A stretch of DNA of 64,000 bases from Apteryx mantelli (lineage: Eukaryota > Chordata > Aves > Apterygiformes > Apterygidae). Positions 10,870-63,544 of this stretch are shown here, one piece after another. Position 1 is the first letter of the stretch. Every line of letters starts with the position of its first letter. The position numbers and the translations under genes were made by a program. Location of the stretch: the NCBI RefSeq assembly GCF_036417845.1, contig NC_090013.1, forward strand, positions 749,001 through 813,000. Direction: 5' to 3'. The notes beneath the pieces were generated by a model. The model had not been told where the DNA came from. It saw only the letters and a program-made list of their open reading frames with translations, and did not search any database.

Positions 10870-11950
10870 TGTGGGCTGCGGCAAGGACACCCTCCCAGTC
10901 CAGGGCTAATGGTCACTGGTACATACTGGGGCAGGGACGCCCTCCCAGTACAGGGCTCACAGTCACCAGTACCTACTGGGGCAGGGACACCCTCCCAGTA
11001 TAGTGCTAATTGATGGTCACCAGTACATACCAGGGCAGTGACATCCTCCCAGTACAGGGCCAGTGGTCACCAGTACGTATTGGGACAGGTACACCCTCCC
11101 AGTACGGGGCCAGTGGTCACCAGTATGTACTGGGACGGGGACGCCTTCCCAGTATGGCGCTAATTAATGGTCACCAGTACCTACTGGGGCAGGGACACCC
11201 TCCCAGTATGGGGCCAGCGGTCACCAGTACATACTGGGACAGGGACATCCTCCTGGGCCAGGACTCACGGTCACCAGTACGTATTGGGACAGGTACACCC
11301 TCCCAGTACGGGGCCAGTGGTCAGCAGTATGTACTGGGACGGGGATGCCTTCCCAGTATGGCGCTAATTAATGGTCACCAGTACCTACTGGGGCAGGGAC
11401 ACCCTCCCAGTATGGGGCCAGCGGTCACCAGTACATACTGGGACAGGACATCCTCCTGGGCCAGGACTCACGGTCACCAGTACGTACTGGGACAGAGACA
11501 CCCTCCCAGTACGGGGCTAATTAACGGTCCCCAGTACGTAGTGGGACGGAGACACCCTCCCAGTACGGGGCCAGCGGTCACCAGTACGTACTGGGACGGG
11601 GTCGCCCTCCCAGTACGGGGCTAATTAACGATCACCAGTACGTACTGGGACGGAGACACCCTCCCAGTACGGGGCTAATTAACGGTCCCCAGTACGTACT
11701 GGGACGGGGACACCCTCCCAGTACGGGGCCAGCGGTCACCAGTACGTACTGGGACGGGGTCGCCCTCCCAGTACGGGGCTAATTAACGATCACCAGTACG
11801 TACTGGGACGGAGACACCCTCCCAGTACGGGGCTAATTAACGGTCCCCAGTACGTACTGGGACGGGGACACCCTCCCAGTACGGGGCCAGCGGTCACCAG
11901 TATGTACTGGGACGGGGTCGCCCTCCCAGTATGGAGCTAATTAACGGTCA
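10870..11950. repeat. 52-60-bp minisatellite whose units carry a perfect palindrome
   Basis: About 20 units. The consensus is CAGTACGGGG(C)CTAATTAACGGTC, then CCAGTACGTACTGG, then GACGGGGACACCCTCC. CCAGTACGTACTGG is its own reverse complement and is intact in about seven units between 11475 and 11860; leftward units show decayed versions (GTATGTACTGG, GTACATACTGG). Alternate units carry CTAATTAA or CCAGCGG. The array lies between the ATG exon of YJU2B and the CpG promoter at about 12 kb, so it is probably inside the YJU2B 5' UTR intron. Confidence 0.93.
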
Positions 11951-11959
11951 CCAGCCCGG

Positions 11960-12380
11960 GCCCAGCCCCCCCCTCACCTCTTCCTGCTCCGCTCCCGGCG
12001 CCCCGCCTCTTCCTCTACGTCACTACCCGGCGACAGACGTCACCACCGCAAAAGGAGGTGGAGCCACGCCCCCCCTCCTTCCCGGGCCTGCGCAGTGCGC
12101 GCGCCTCCGCGGGCGGCCACGTGCAGCGCCGTGCGCGCGCGCGCTTCCCTCCCCCCAGCTCCACTTCTAACGTCACTTCCTGTTCCGCTTCCGCCCCTCG
12201 TCCCCCACCGTGATGGCGGCGCCGGGAGCTAAACCCCCGGCCCGGCTCGGCCCCGGGAGCAGAGTCCACAACCTTTACCTCCCCCCCCCCCTCCGCCGCG
12301 GCGGGGAGATGGTATCGTCCGGCTAGGGGGCGTGGTCAAGGGCGGCAGAGGGCGGGGCGCCTTCCCCGTGGCGCGCCGCC
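11960..12380. promoter_or_regulatory. CpG-island promoter, probably of YJU2B, possibly bidirectional
   Basis: It contains CRE-like ACGTCAC elements (near 12018, 12038 and 12171), an NRF1-like TGCGCAGTGCGC near 12088, ETS-type CTTCCTGTTCCGCTTCCG near 12175, an E-box CACGTG near 12118 and a YY1-like GATGGCGGCG near 12211. On the minus strand, AGGAAGAG followed by gtgagg at about 11978 looks like the donor of a non-coding first exon; that would splice to the acceptor tag at 10681-10683, in front of the YJU2B ATG. Divergent transcription to the right is also possible. Confidence 0.6.
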
Positions 12381-12408
12381 ATGGCTACCGTGGCAACGCC
12401 CTGCCTCG
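12381..12408 (+). other. Candidate first coding exon of an unknown divergent transcript
   Basis: ATG in an ideal context (GCCGCCATGG) opens MATVATPCL and is followed at once by a plausible donor (CTCG then gtagga). It abuts the CpG promoter on the plus strand. No second exon could be matched to it, and no human gene lies between CCDC130 and CACNA1A that I can name. It may be chance in a GC-rich promoter. Confidence 0.2.
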
Positions 12409-12469
12409 GTAGGAATGGCGGCCGGGAGGGGGCGGGGCCTCGCGCCTCGGGAGCGGAGAGGGCAGCGAC

Positions 12470-12990
12470 CCGCGGGAACTGGGACCCACAGGAACTGGGA
12501 CCCACGGGAACCGGGACCCGTGGGAACTGGAACCCACGGCCACGGCCGCCCCACGGGACCCGGGACCCACAGGAACCGGGACCCACGGGAACCCGGACCC
12601 ACGGCCACGGCCACCCCATGGGAACCGGGACCCACGGGAACCGGGACCCACAGCCACAGCTGCCCCATGGAAACCTGGACCCATGGGAACCTGCCCCACG
12701 GGAACCCACAGGAACCGGGACCCACAGCCATGGCTGCCCTGCGGGAACCAGGACCCATGGGAACCGGGACCCACAGGAACCGGGACCCACGGTCCCCATC
12801 ACCCCACACCCACGGTTGCCCCATGGCCACGGTCACCCCATGGGAACCAGGCCCCACAGTCACGGTCACCCCACAGTCACTGGGCCCCATGGCCACAGTC
12901 ACCCCATGGGAAGCAGGTCCCATGGCCTGTCGCCCCACGGCCACGGTCACCCCATGGCCACCCAAAGGAACCGGGCCCGCGGCCGCCCCA
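12470..12990. repeat. Minisatellite of GGGAACCGGGACCCACRG units
   Basis: An 18-bp basic unit (GGGAACCGGGACCCACGG) alternates with GCCACGGCYGCCCCATG segments. More than 20 partial copies give long spurious open frames on both strands. Confidence 0.88.
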
Positions 12991-13144
12991 CGACCGCCCC
13001 ACGGCCTCCCTCCAGCCCCATGGCTCCCCGCAGCACCCCCATGGCCACCCGCTGCAGCCGGACCCCTCCGCCCCACATCCCCGTGTGCCCCACGGCCGCC
13101 CTGCTCGGCTGAGCGGGTGGAGAGGGGCCAGCGACCCCCCCCCG

Positions 13145-13590
13145 CACACGCGTGTCCCCGTGCACAGGTGTGTCCCCATGCACATGTGTGTCCCCGTGCA
13201 CATGCAGCCCCATGCCCACATGGCCCCATGCACATGCGTGTCCCTGTGCACATGTGTCCCCGTGCACATGTGGCCCTGTGCACATGTGTGGCCCCGTGCA
13301 CACGTGTGTCCCCATGCACCTGTGTGTCCCTGTGCACACGCGTGTCCCCATGCACATGTGTGGCCCCATGCAGCTGTGGCCCCATGCACACGTGTCCCCG
13401 TGCACATGTGTGTCCCTGTGAACGTGTCCCTGTGCACACGCATGTCCCCATGCACATGTGTGGCCCCATGCACCTGTGGCCCCATGCACACGTGTCCCCG
13501 TGCACATGTGTGTCCCTGTGCACGTGTCCCTGTGCACACGCAGCCCCGTGCACACGCGCGTCCCCGCGCACACACGCGCCGCCGGGCGCC
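13145..13590. repeat. GTGCACATGTGTCCCC tandem array, alternating purine-pyrimidine
   Basis: About 25 copies of a 15-18-bp unit such as CCCCGTGCACATGTGTGT and CCCCATGCACATGTGTGGC. The GTGCAC/ATGTGT runs could adopt Z-DNA. 13590-13800 adds a (GGC)n run at 13616-13655 and GCACACGC repeats at 13755-13800. Confidence 0.88.
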
Positions 13591-13617
13591 CTCCGTGGTG
13601 GCAGCGGCGCCGTCTCC

Positions 13618-13655
<38 letters not shown>

Positions 13656-13699
13656 TTCCCAGCGGGTTCCTTCCCTTGTGTCACTGTGTTTTCCTCAAA

Positions 13700-16600
13700 C
13701 ACGCCCACGCTGTCCTTATGGGAACCAACAATTACGGGCGGCTGCCGCGCCGGGCACACGCACACGCACACGCGGGCACACGCACACGCAAGGCCCCGCC
13801 GCCCCCCGGGTGCCCCCGGCCGCTGCCCCGGCCCCGCCGACCGCCCCCCCCCCCCCCCCGCGGCCTCCGGAGACGGGAGGTTTTGCCCCACGGGAAGCGC
13901 AAAATCCTCGGAGCGAAGCGGGAGCAAAACCCAGGCTCCTGCCTCCTGCTCCCCCCACACACACCCCCGATCCGGGACGGGAGCCCAAGCGCTGCCCCTC
14001 GCTCTGGGCTCGGAGCGGCCCCGTGCTGGAGACGCATCCATCCGTCCGTCCATCCGTCCGCAGGGATGGAGCCGGCACCCGGCTTTGCCCCTCGGCTCTG
14101 CCGCGGCTGCGACAAACCTCGGACACGTGAGCTGGGCAAAGCAGGTGGCGCCTCCGCTAACGAGGTGGCATCGGGGCTAACGAGGTGGCATCGCCGCTAA
14201 CAAGACTGCGCCTTTTTTTTGGGGGGGGGGGGCAGCAACAGGTTGCAGGGTGGGTTTTTTTCCAGGGAAAGCAAGAAGCTGCTAGAGGTCTCCCTGCTCC
14301 GTGCGCTGCCAGCCTGGGGGAGCATCGGGATGGGATCTCCTCCGGGCCTCTGGCAACGCTCCGCTCCTTAAACCCGGCAAGCGCCGCCTTTTCCGGGCTC
14401 CTCCGGGCTTTCCTCCTGCCTGTTTTATTCCTGCTGCCCTTCTCCGGGGGGCTAAAGACCTGCCGAGGCTCCAGGCCCGGAGCCAGTGTGGATTTGCCAG
14501 GGGGATCCTGGGAAACGGGACTGGGACCCTGCGACGACATGGGCGTTTTTGCAACCCGGAGCCGCTTTGCAGCTCCTCTCGCCCGCAAATCCGTGGCCCT
14601 GCCGCTGCCTCGGCCTCGAAGCCATCTGGGAGGGATCCCGGGAGCCGGGAGATCCGTGTGGAGCATGCACGGAGCGGGGGGCAGCCAGGGCTTATTGCTT
14701 TTTCACTCCCGGTTTTGGGGTGGCTGCGTCGCTCCTCCGAAGTCGGATGCTGGAAGGGAGCAGATCGGTGTCCGGACTCCTCGGGTTTATCCCCGGCCGC
14801 GGGGTGCTAAGCTGCCACTTCCCTCCTGCTGTTTTCCCTGCCTGCAAAGCAGGGATCTCGCAGCGGCCGGGAGCGCGGCGGGAGGCGGGAGAGACCCGGG
14901 GGCTTTGCTCTGCATCCCGCTCCCCATCCCGCCTCTGCGCTTGCCCCCGAGCCGTTCCCGGGGGATTTTCCGCCCCCCCCCCGGTGCTTTCCAGCGCCCG
15001 AGGTCTAAAAGGGGAGAAATGCAGCGTTTCCGCCCCGTTCCTGCTCCGACCTGCCCCGTTCCCGCCTGCGGGCGCGGGGAAAAGCCGAGGGCCAAGCCCC
15101 TGCCGGGGCTCCGTGTCCGTGCGGCGCTCGCTGGCTGATTTAATTGAAATAATTACTATTTCCCGGTCCGTTTTCGCCCTGTATCGGCCTGGGCGCGGGG
15201 TCTCCGCCTCCGAACGGAGGTTTCCCGGGCCAGCCGCGACGAAGCCGAGCGCTCTTCCTCGCCGCAGATGCTCCCAGTGCTTTTCCGAGCCGGACCTGGA
15301 TAATACGAATTTCCCCCCAGCAAGCCACTGCTTGGATAATCCCTAAAGTTCCCGGGCGGTTTTTCCTGGCGTGGCCGGGTCATGCTCCCGCTTCCCGGCT
15401 GACTCCGGGGGGCAAAGCCTTCCTTGCGCATCTTCCTCGCCGCCTCGGTTTCCCACCAGCTCTTCCTCTGGTGCTTCCCTCCCTTTCCCTGCCCTGCGCC
15501 TGCTTTTCGGAGGCCTGGAGACGGGGTGGCTCCGGGGACATCCCCGGCGGGGGACCCGGCGTCGCTTCCCAGTGGGAACCAGCCTGCTGGGAAGCTGGGG
15601 GATGGGGAAAAGGGGGCGTCGGGGGACCCCTTCCTGCCTCCCCTCTTGGCACCTTGTGCCAGTGCTGCCGCGCTGGCGATTCCCGGGATTCCCCCCCTTC
15701 CCACTCCCTGGGGTGCCGGTGCCCCGTCCGTCGCTCCGCTCGGCTCCCAGGGGGAATTTGGGGGATCCGGCCGCATTGAGCTTCCCTCTTCCCAGGGAGC
15801 CGCTCGCCGGTGCCACCGGGAGCCGCGTCGCTCCGTGCGGCTCCGTGTCGCCCGGGGGCGAAGGAGACCCCGGCACACAGGTGCAAAGGGCCAGAGGAGC
15901 GGGAACTGCGCCGAGCCTCATCCCGGGGCTTTTCCGTCGGCTCCCCCGGCCGGCAGTGTGGCGGAGGCGGGAACGGAGGGGCCCCCGGGCACCGGCTCCC
16001 CCCTCCCGCGCCGTGGAAGCGCCTCGGGTCTCAGAAATGGAGCTTTTCCGCCTCTCCGTGCTCCGGGAGGCTCCCTCTGGCGGCAATCCCGGCCTGTGCC
16101 GGCAGCATCCGCGCGGCACCGGACGGACGGATGGACGGATGCTGCATGCGGCTCCCTGGCCATGGGCTCGGATCCACGTGCCGAGGCCCCATCCGTCCTG
16201 GGACCCCCCCCTCCCTTCCCAGCGGGACCCTTCGTATCCCGCCTTGTCCCAAACATTACAAATGCTCCAAGTTTTGTGAATCCCGATGCCGGCTGGGGCG
16301 GGAGGGAGGCGAGTGGGGCGCTGGCACGCTCCGCTCCTCCCCGGATCCGCCGGCCCGGCCCGGCTTGCCACCCCGGCACCGTCTCCCGTCAGCTCCGGGC
16401 TTTTATCCGGGAGGAAAAGCTGGGCCGAGCAGAGCAGGATGTGTCTCCGCCACAGCCCAGGGTCCTTCCCGACCCCGCTTCCCTCCTCTCCCGCAGCATC
16501 CCAGCCGGAGCCCGGCGGGTGGCACGAGCTCGCGGGGTCTCTGCTCCCCTCCACGACGGACGGAGGCATCCCGCTCGCCGCCGCGACTGCCCGGGCTTGC

Positions 16601-17540
16601 CGAGGGGACGTGCCGGCTCCGGGAGCTGCCTCGGCTCCTCCCGACGGCCACGGGGCCCCAGCGCCTGCTCGCACCCTCGGCAGGGGAGGCTGAGACCTGC
16701 CGCGCTCGGTGCACGCATGAGAGACTGCCCGGGAGCATCTCCCGGTGCAACCGCGCCGCCGGGGGCCGGGCTCTCCTTGCACCGGGTCACGGTGCCGGCA
16801 GGGACCGAGGACGGCGATCTGGCCCCCCGGCATCTCCAGCCCCCCGGCATCCCCGGCCCCGCGGGTCGATGTTTTGGGGCTGTTTGCGCCCGTTTGGGGG
16901 CTGTTTGCGCCTAAACCCGGCGGCAGCGGTGCTCTCCTGCGGGGCCGGCCGGAGGCGGCTGGCTTGGTGCGGCACGGCCCCGCTGCCGGCCTCCCGCCGG
17001 GGCCCGCGCCGGCGCTGCCAAGCCCCTTCCTGGCTCCGGATGCTCCGGGCATATGGGGCTCGGCCGGAGGCAGCCTGGCCGCGCCGCTGCGGCCCTCGCG
17101 CCTCCCGGATGCGAAGCAGAGCACCGGCGCGGTGCCCCATGGCCCTTCCCAGCTCATCCCAGCGCGGCGCTCCCTCGCTTTTCCGCATCAATCCAGGGCC
17201 TCCGAACGGGGCCCCGGCCGTTCCGGGAGCTGCTCCGGCTCCCGGGAGAGCGGCGTGTCGGCAATGGGTGCAGCTAACGACCCGGGATTGCAGGGATGGG
17301 GAATAAACCCAGCGCCAGGGCTTCGTTCCCGCGAGGACACGAAGGGTCGGGAAGGCTGTTCCCGACTGGAGAGCCCCGGGCTGGACCCGCGGCCAGCCGG
17401 GCTGGCACGGACACACAGACGCACAGACAGACACCTTGGCCATGCACGTGGGGCCGATCGGGCTGTGGGGAGCAGCGTGGGCCCCGGAGGGCCGGGAGCA
17501 GCCCAAAACATTGGAATTTTTCATGGGGGAGCTGGGGCAT
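13700..17540. other. Gene-poor GC-rich DNA, no recognised gene
   Basis: I found no exon or family similarity in either strand. Notable items are a poly-T/poly-G stretch at 14210-14265 and short AT-rich patches at 15130-15170 and 16250-16285. Open frames of 200-600 codons in this region have the composition of random GC-rich DNA. It could hold untranslated exons or regulatory DNA for CACNA1A. Confidence 0.5.
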
Positions 17541-17554
17541 TGAAAGGGGGTGCG

Positions 17555-17960
17555 GCCCAGTGCGTGGGAATGGCTCAGGAGCACGGGAACGGCTTGGGAG
17601 CATGGGAATGGCAGGGGCATGTGGGAATGGCTCGGAAACACGGGGATGGCTGGGGCACGCAGGAACAGCTGGGATGCCCAGGAACAGCTCGGGAGCACGG
17701 GAACAGCAGGGGCGCCTGGGAACAGCTCAGGAGTGCGGGAATGGCCAGGGCACCCAGGAATGGCTCAGGAATGCGGGAACAGCTGGAGCGCCCGGGAACA
17801 GCTCAGGAGCACAGGAACGGCTCAGGAATGCGGGAATGGCTGGAGCGCCCGGGAACAGCTCGGGAGCACAGGAACAGCTCAGGAAGGCAGGAATGGCTGG
17901 AGCACCCGGGAATGGCTCGGGACCGCGGAAACGGCTCGGGAACGTGGGATCGTGACCCCG
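17555..17960. repeat. Minisatellite of GGGAAYGGCTSRGG-type units
   Basis: About 20 copies of a roughly 18-20-bp unit: GGGAACAGCTCGGGAGCAC, GGGAATGGCTGGAGCGCCC and related forms. Confidence 0.9.
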
Positions 17961-18059
17961 CGTGGGCCCGCCGGAGCCCCCCCTCCGCCACCCCCCTTTT
18001 CAGCCTCATTGCAAACCTCCCGCGGGAAAGGGGACGTGTGGCCGCGGCGCCCGGCTCCG

Positions 18060-18170
18060 CTTTCCGCTCCGGCCCCGGCTCCGGCCCCGCTATATTTAGG
18101 CGGTTTCGGAGCCGCCGGCGCGGGACAAAAGCTTCGCCCCGAACAAAGGGGCCGGTGACGTCAGGGCGAG
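18060..18170. promoter_or_regulatory. CpG block with MEF2 site and palindromic CRE
   Basis: CTATATTTAG at 18090-18099 matches the MEF2 consensus, and TGACGTCA at 18156-18163 is a full palindromic CRE. They lie 57 bp apart in a CpG-rich block. Both factors are activity-regulated in neurons, which would suit a distal CACNA1A element or an upstream promoter. The assignment is inference. Confidence 0.45.
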
Positions 18171-18554
18171 CGGGAGGCGAGCGCCGCTAACCTATTTTCC
18201 CCGCTCCGAGCCGTTCCCGGCGGCCCCGGCACCCGGCCGCCCTCCTCCGGCCCCTCTCCCGCGCCGCCGCTCCAGGCTCCTCGGGGCTTTCGGGCGAAGG
18301 CGCGCGGGAGCCCTCGTTAGCCCGGCGCCCGGCCCCGCTGCCCTCGTCAGCCCCGGCGCTCCGAGCGGGAGCCGCGATTTGGGGGGTGGCGGAGGCGCCT
18401 GCTGCTGAGCGCCGCGGGCAGATGGAACCGAGGCGCCGGGCGGGCGGCGGCGCCGCTGCCGAGGGCAGTTCCCCCCTTTGGGCGGGTTGATCGGACTTGT
18501 GACACCGGGGCCGGCGGCGTAGTTAAATCTCCGGTTAACAGGTTCACGTGCATG

Positions 18555-19745
18555 TGGTGGTGCGCCGTCCTGTGCACACTCCGGCGTGGGGTTGTGCACG
18601 GGGTTGTGCACGCGGTTGATGCGCAGCAGCCGTGTGGTCGTGCACAGCCGCGCGGGTGGTTGTGCACGTCGGCCATGGGGTTGTGCACAGCCACCCGCAC
18701 AGCTGTGCATGCTGCTCGTGCACGCGCTTGTGCACAGCAGCCGCGAGGCCGTGCGAATGGTGGTGCAGTGCTTGTGCACGGCACCGCGTCATCGCACGCA
18801 CAGTCGTGCGCGTCAGCCATGCGGTCGTGCACGCGGTCGTGCGTGCGGCCGTGCACAGCACCACGTGGTTGTGCATGCGGTCAGGCGTGCGGCTGCGCAC
18901 ATCAGCCAGGTGGTCGTGCACACAGCTGTGCACAGCACCACGCGGTTGCACACACAGCCATGCATTTGGTCTTGCACGCTGGCCACGTGGTCACGCGGTT
19001 ACGTGCATGGTCGTGCTCGTGGTCATGCGTGTTGGCCACGCAGTCACACAGTCTTGCATGTGGTCGTGCGTGTGGCCATGCATGTTGCTCTTGCACACAG
19101 TCTTGCACGTGATCGTGCATGTGGCCTTGCACATTGACCACGTGGCTGGCACGTGCTCTTGCACACAAGTGCGTGTAGGCTCGTGCCTGCGCTCTTGCAC
19201 ATGAGTGCATGCACACTCGTGCGCGTGGCTGTGCGCGCGCTCTTGCACACAAGTGAGCATGCGCTTGTGCATGTGACCATGCACATGCTCTTGCACACAA
19301 GTGCATGCATGCTCATGCACACAGCTGTGTGCGTGCTCTTGCACACCATTGCATGCATGCTCATGCATGTGGCTGTGCGCATGCTCTTGCACACCATTGC
19401 ATGCACACTCGTGCACATGGCTGTGCGCGCGCTCTTACACACCATTGCATGCACGCTCGTGTACGTGGCTGTGCGCGCGCTCTTGCACACTAGTGAGCAT
19501 GCACTTGTGCATGTGACCATGTGCGTGCTCTTGCACATGAGTGCATGCATGCTTGTGCACGTGGCTGTGTGCATGCTCTTGCACACCATTGCATGCACGT
19601 TCATGCACATGGCTGTGCGCGTGCTCTTGCACACCACTGCATGCACACTCGTGCATGTGGCCGTGCACACGATCTTGCACACGAGTGTGCACACACTCAT
19701 GCCCACGGCCATGCACACGCTCTTGCAGGTGACAGTGCCCAGCCT
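18555..19745. repeat. GTGCA-rich satellite-like array with a 48-bp period
   Basis: In 19200-19690 the period is about 48 bp (GCATGCACACTCGTGCAC, ATGGCTGTGCGC, GCTCTTGCACACCATT). The left part (18555-19150) has shorter, more diverged GGTTGTGCACG and GGTCGTGCACGC units. Almost all of it is alternating purine-pyrimidine. Confidence 0.93.
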
Positions 19746-19979
19746 CGCACACGCCGGCGCCCCAGTCCTACCCCAGCTTGCCCACCCTCGTGCACGCGCT
19801 GGCACCCGGCATGGGACAGCATGGGATGGGACGGGACGGCGCGTGGGCGCCGGGGCCTCGCCGCGGCCCGGGGCAGGATGCGGCCCGCCGCCCGCGCCCC
19901 AGCCGCCCGCGTCGCCCGGGCTCTGCCGTCGCCCATTGGCCCCGGCCCATCATGTGCCGAGCGGGGCCGCGGCTCCCCG

Positions 19980-20350
19980 CCGCTCGGAGCTCGCATCGAA
20001 TTGATGAGTTGCTGCACATTAGAGCTCAACCTGCCAGTGAATCAGACCTTGTCTTTTTTTTCCTTCCCTTTTTTTTTTTCCTCCCCTCTCCCTCCCTCCC
20101 TCCCTCCCTCCCTCCCTCCTCCCCTCCTCCCCTCCTCCCTCCCTCCCTAACACCAGTCTTATTTTAGCTATAACCCAAGAGGAGGAGGAGGTGGAGGAAT
20201 ACAGGGCAGGGGAAAAAAAAAAAATACTAGACATTGCAGCATCCCGGAAAGCCTTATGAGTAGCTGGTGGATGGGACCTACTTCTCCCCGCGCTGGATTT
20301 TACAGGATTTCTCTGCTGCATTCAACTCCGAGATGATGCAGAAGTGACAC
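19980..20350. other. CACNA1A: AT-richer unique block upstream of CACNA1A
   Basis: Unlike its surroundings it is not repetitive and contains unique AT-rich text (19995-20050 and 20150-20340) interrupted by a CCCTCCCT run (20085-20145). Such an island in 70%-GC DNA suggests selective constraint: a conserved enhancer, or the distal promoter/5' UTR of CACNA1A. I cannot assign it further. Confidence 0.4.
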
Positions 20351-20359
20351 ACGCACAGC

Positions 20360-21461
20360 GCCCGCAGCAGCCCCCCGCGCCCGCCGCAGCCCGCGCCGCG
20401 CCGTGCCGTGCCGTGCCGTGCCGCGCCGTGCCGCCAGGCCGCCGGGCCGCGGGCGCCGGCACAGCCAGCCCGCCGCCCCCGCCAGCCCGCCGCAGCGCCG
20501 GACCATGCGCGAGTGAAAGCAGAGACCGTGGGCAGGGGGGGGCTTTTTAATTTTTCCTTTTTTCCCCCTTTTTTTTCCCTCCCCCCCTTTTTTTTTAATA
20601 TATATATATCTATCTATATATATATATCTTGATGCTTTTTTCTCCCCCGTTGCCGCTTCCGGAGGCTGCTTTCGCGGGGGAGGGCGGCGAGAGGGAGTGG
20701 GGGGCACTGATTTGAGCCGGGCTTTTTTTTTTCTTTTTTTTTTGGGGGGGGGGGCGGGGGGCTAGATTTTTCCCTCCCCCCCCATCCTCCGGCCAAGCTC
20801 ACCGGGGCCGAGGGCGGCTGCGGGCGCGGCGGCTGGTGCAGCTCCCCGGTGCCCCCCCCCCCGGCTCCCGGCGAGGTCGGCGCGAGGAATTGGTGCATTC
20901 GGGGCTCTCGGGGGCCCCGGGGCCGCGCGCAGCGCCGTGGCCCCCCCTCGCCCGGCTGCTGCATTTGCCTTTTAACACCTCGGTCCCTTCTTCTTCTTCT
21001 TCTTCTTTTTTTTTTTTTTCCGCCGCTGGTGCATTGGGGGATTTTTTTTTTTTTTTTTTTGGAATCGCAGCCCTTCCTCCCCCCCCCTCCCCCCCCCCCC
21101 GCCGCCGCCGCCGCTCCGGCTCCGCTCCGTGGCTCCCTCGCAAAGGCACCGGCTGCACGGGGAATCGGGGCGCTTGGCGCATTGAGGAGTTCCTCCGGGG
21201 TTTTTTTTCCTTCTTTTTTTTTCCCCTTCTTCTCCCTTTTTTTTTTTTTTTTTCCTGGCGGACCCCCCCCTTTTTTTCTCTTTTTTTCCCCTTTTTTTCT
21301 TTTTTTTTTCCCCCCTCCCCCGGAGGGGTGCCGCACCGCTCCCGCCGGCTCCCCCCCCCCCGCCGCCGTTCTTCCCCCGGGGGGGGGCGGGGGGAGCTGC
21401 CCCCCGGAGAGCGCAGCGATGCCCGCGCTGCCCGCGGCGGCCGCCTGAGCGGCCCCGCCGC

Positions 21462-21492
<31 letters not shown>

Positions 21493-21606
21493 GCCCCCCC
21501 CCGCCGCGCCGCCCCCCCCCCGCCGCCGCCGGCCCATGGGATGTGATGAGCTCCGCGCCGGCAGCATCCCCCGCCGCGTAACCCGCGGCCCTTCGCTCTT
21601 CGCACG
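20360..21606 (+). promoter_or_regulatory. CACNA1A: CACNA1A promoter / 5' UTR region, pyrimidine-rich
   Basis: The last ~50 bases before the ATG (21560-21606) resemble the human CACNA1A 5' UTR (a CGTAACCC followed by a CTTTGCTCTTTGCA-like stretch). Upstream come a (CCG)n run at 21450-21530, long poly-T/C tracts (20995-21060, 21200-21320) and an ATATAT/CTATCTAT stretch at 20598-20632. The transcription start cannot be fixed from sequence. Confidence 0.55.
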
Positions 21607-63260
<41,654 letters not shown>

Positions 63261-63511
63261 CGGCGGCCGGCTCTATCGCGACACGCCACGACATAGCGCG
63301 ACACGCCACGACCGAGCGCGCCCTCCTCCCGTTTCTCCCCTCCCCTCCCCACCGGGGGAGGCCGCGGCGTGGGCGGCGGGGGGGCGGGGAGGGAGGGGGC
63401 CACGCGCGATGCTATGGATGAGTTTTATCATCTCGATGAACCGCGGCGGTGGGTGGACGGGGGGGGGGGTGCGTGGGAAAAAGGGGGGGGACCGACCCCG
63501 TGTCCCCCCAT

Positions 63512-63544
<33 letters not shown>

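Noticed and set aside
12415-14200. Open frames of 500-570 codons on the plus strand, with matching long frames on the minus strand
   Set aside because: They run through minisatellites and (GGC)n, are open in several frames at once, and have no family similarity. High GC content removes stop codons.
15343-17306. Frames of about 500-600 codons on both strands
   Set aside because: Composition is Pro/Arg/Gly/Ala noise typical of GC-rich DNA; no splice structure or known domain was seen.
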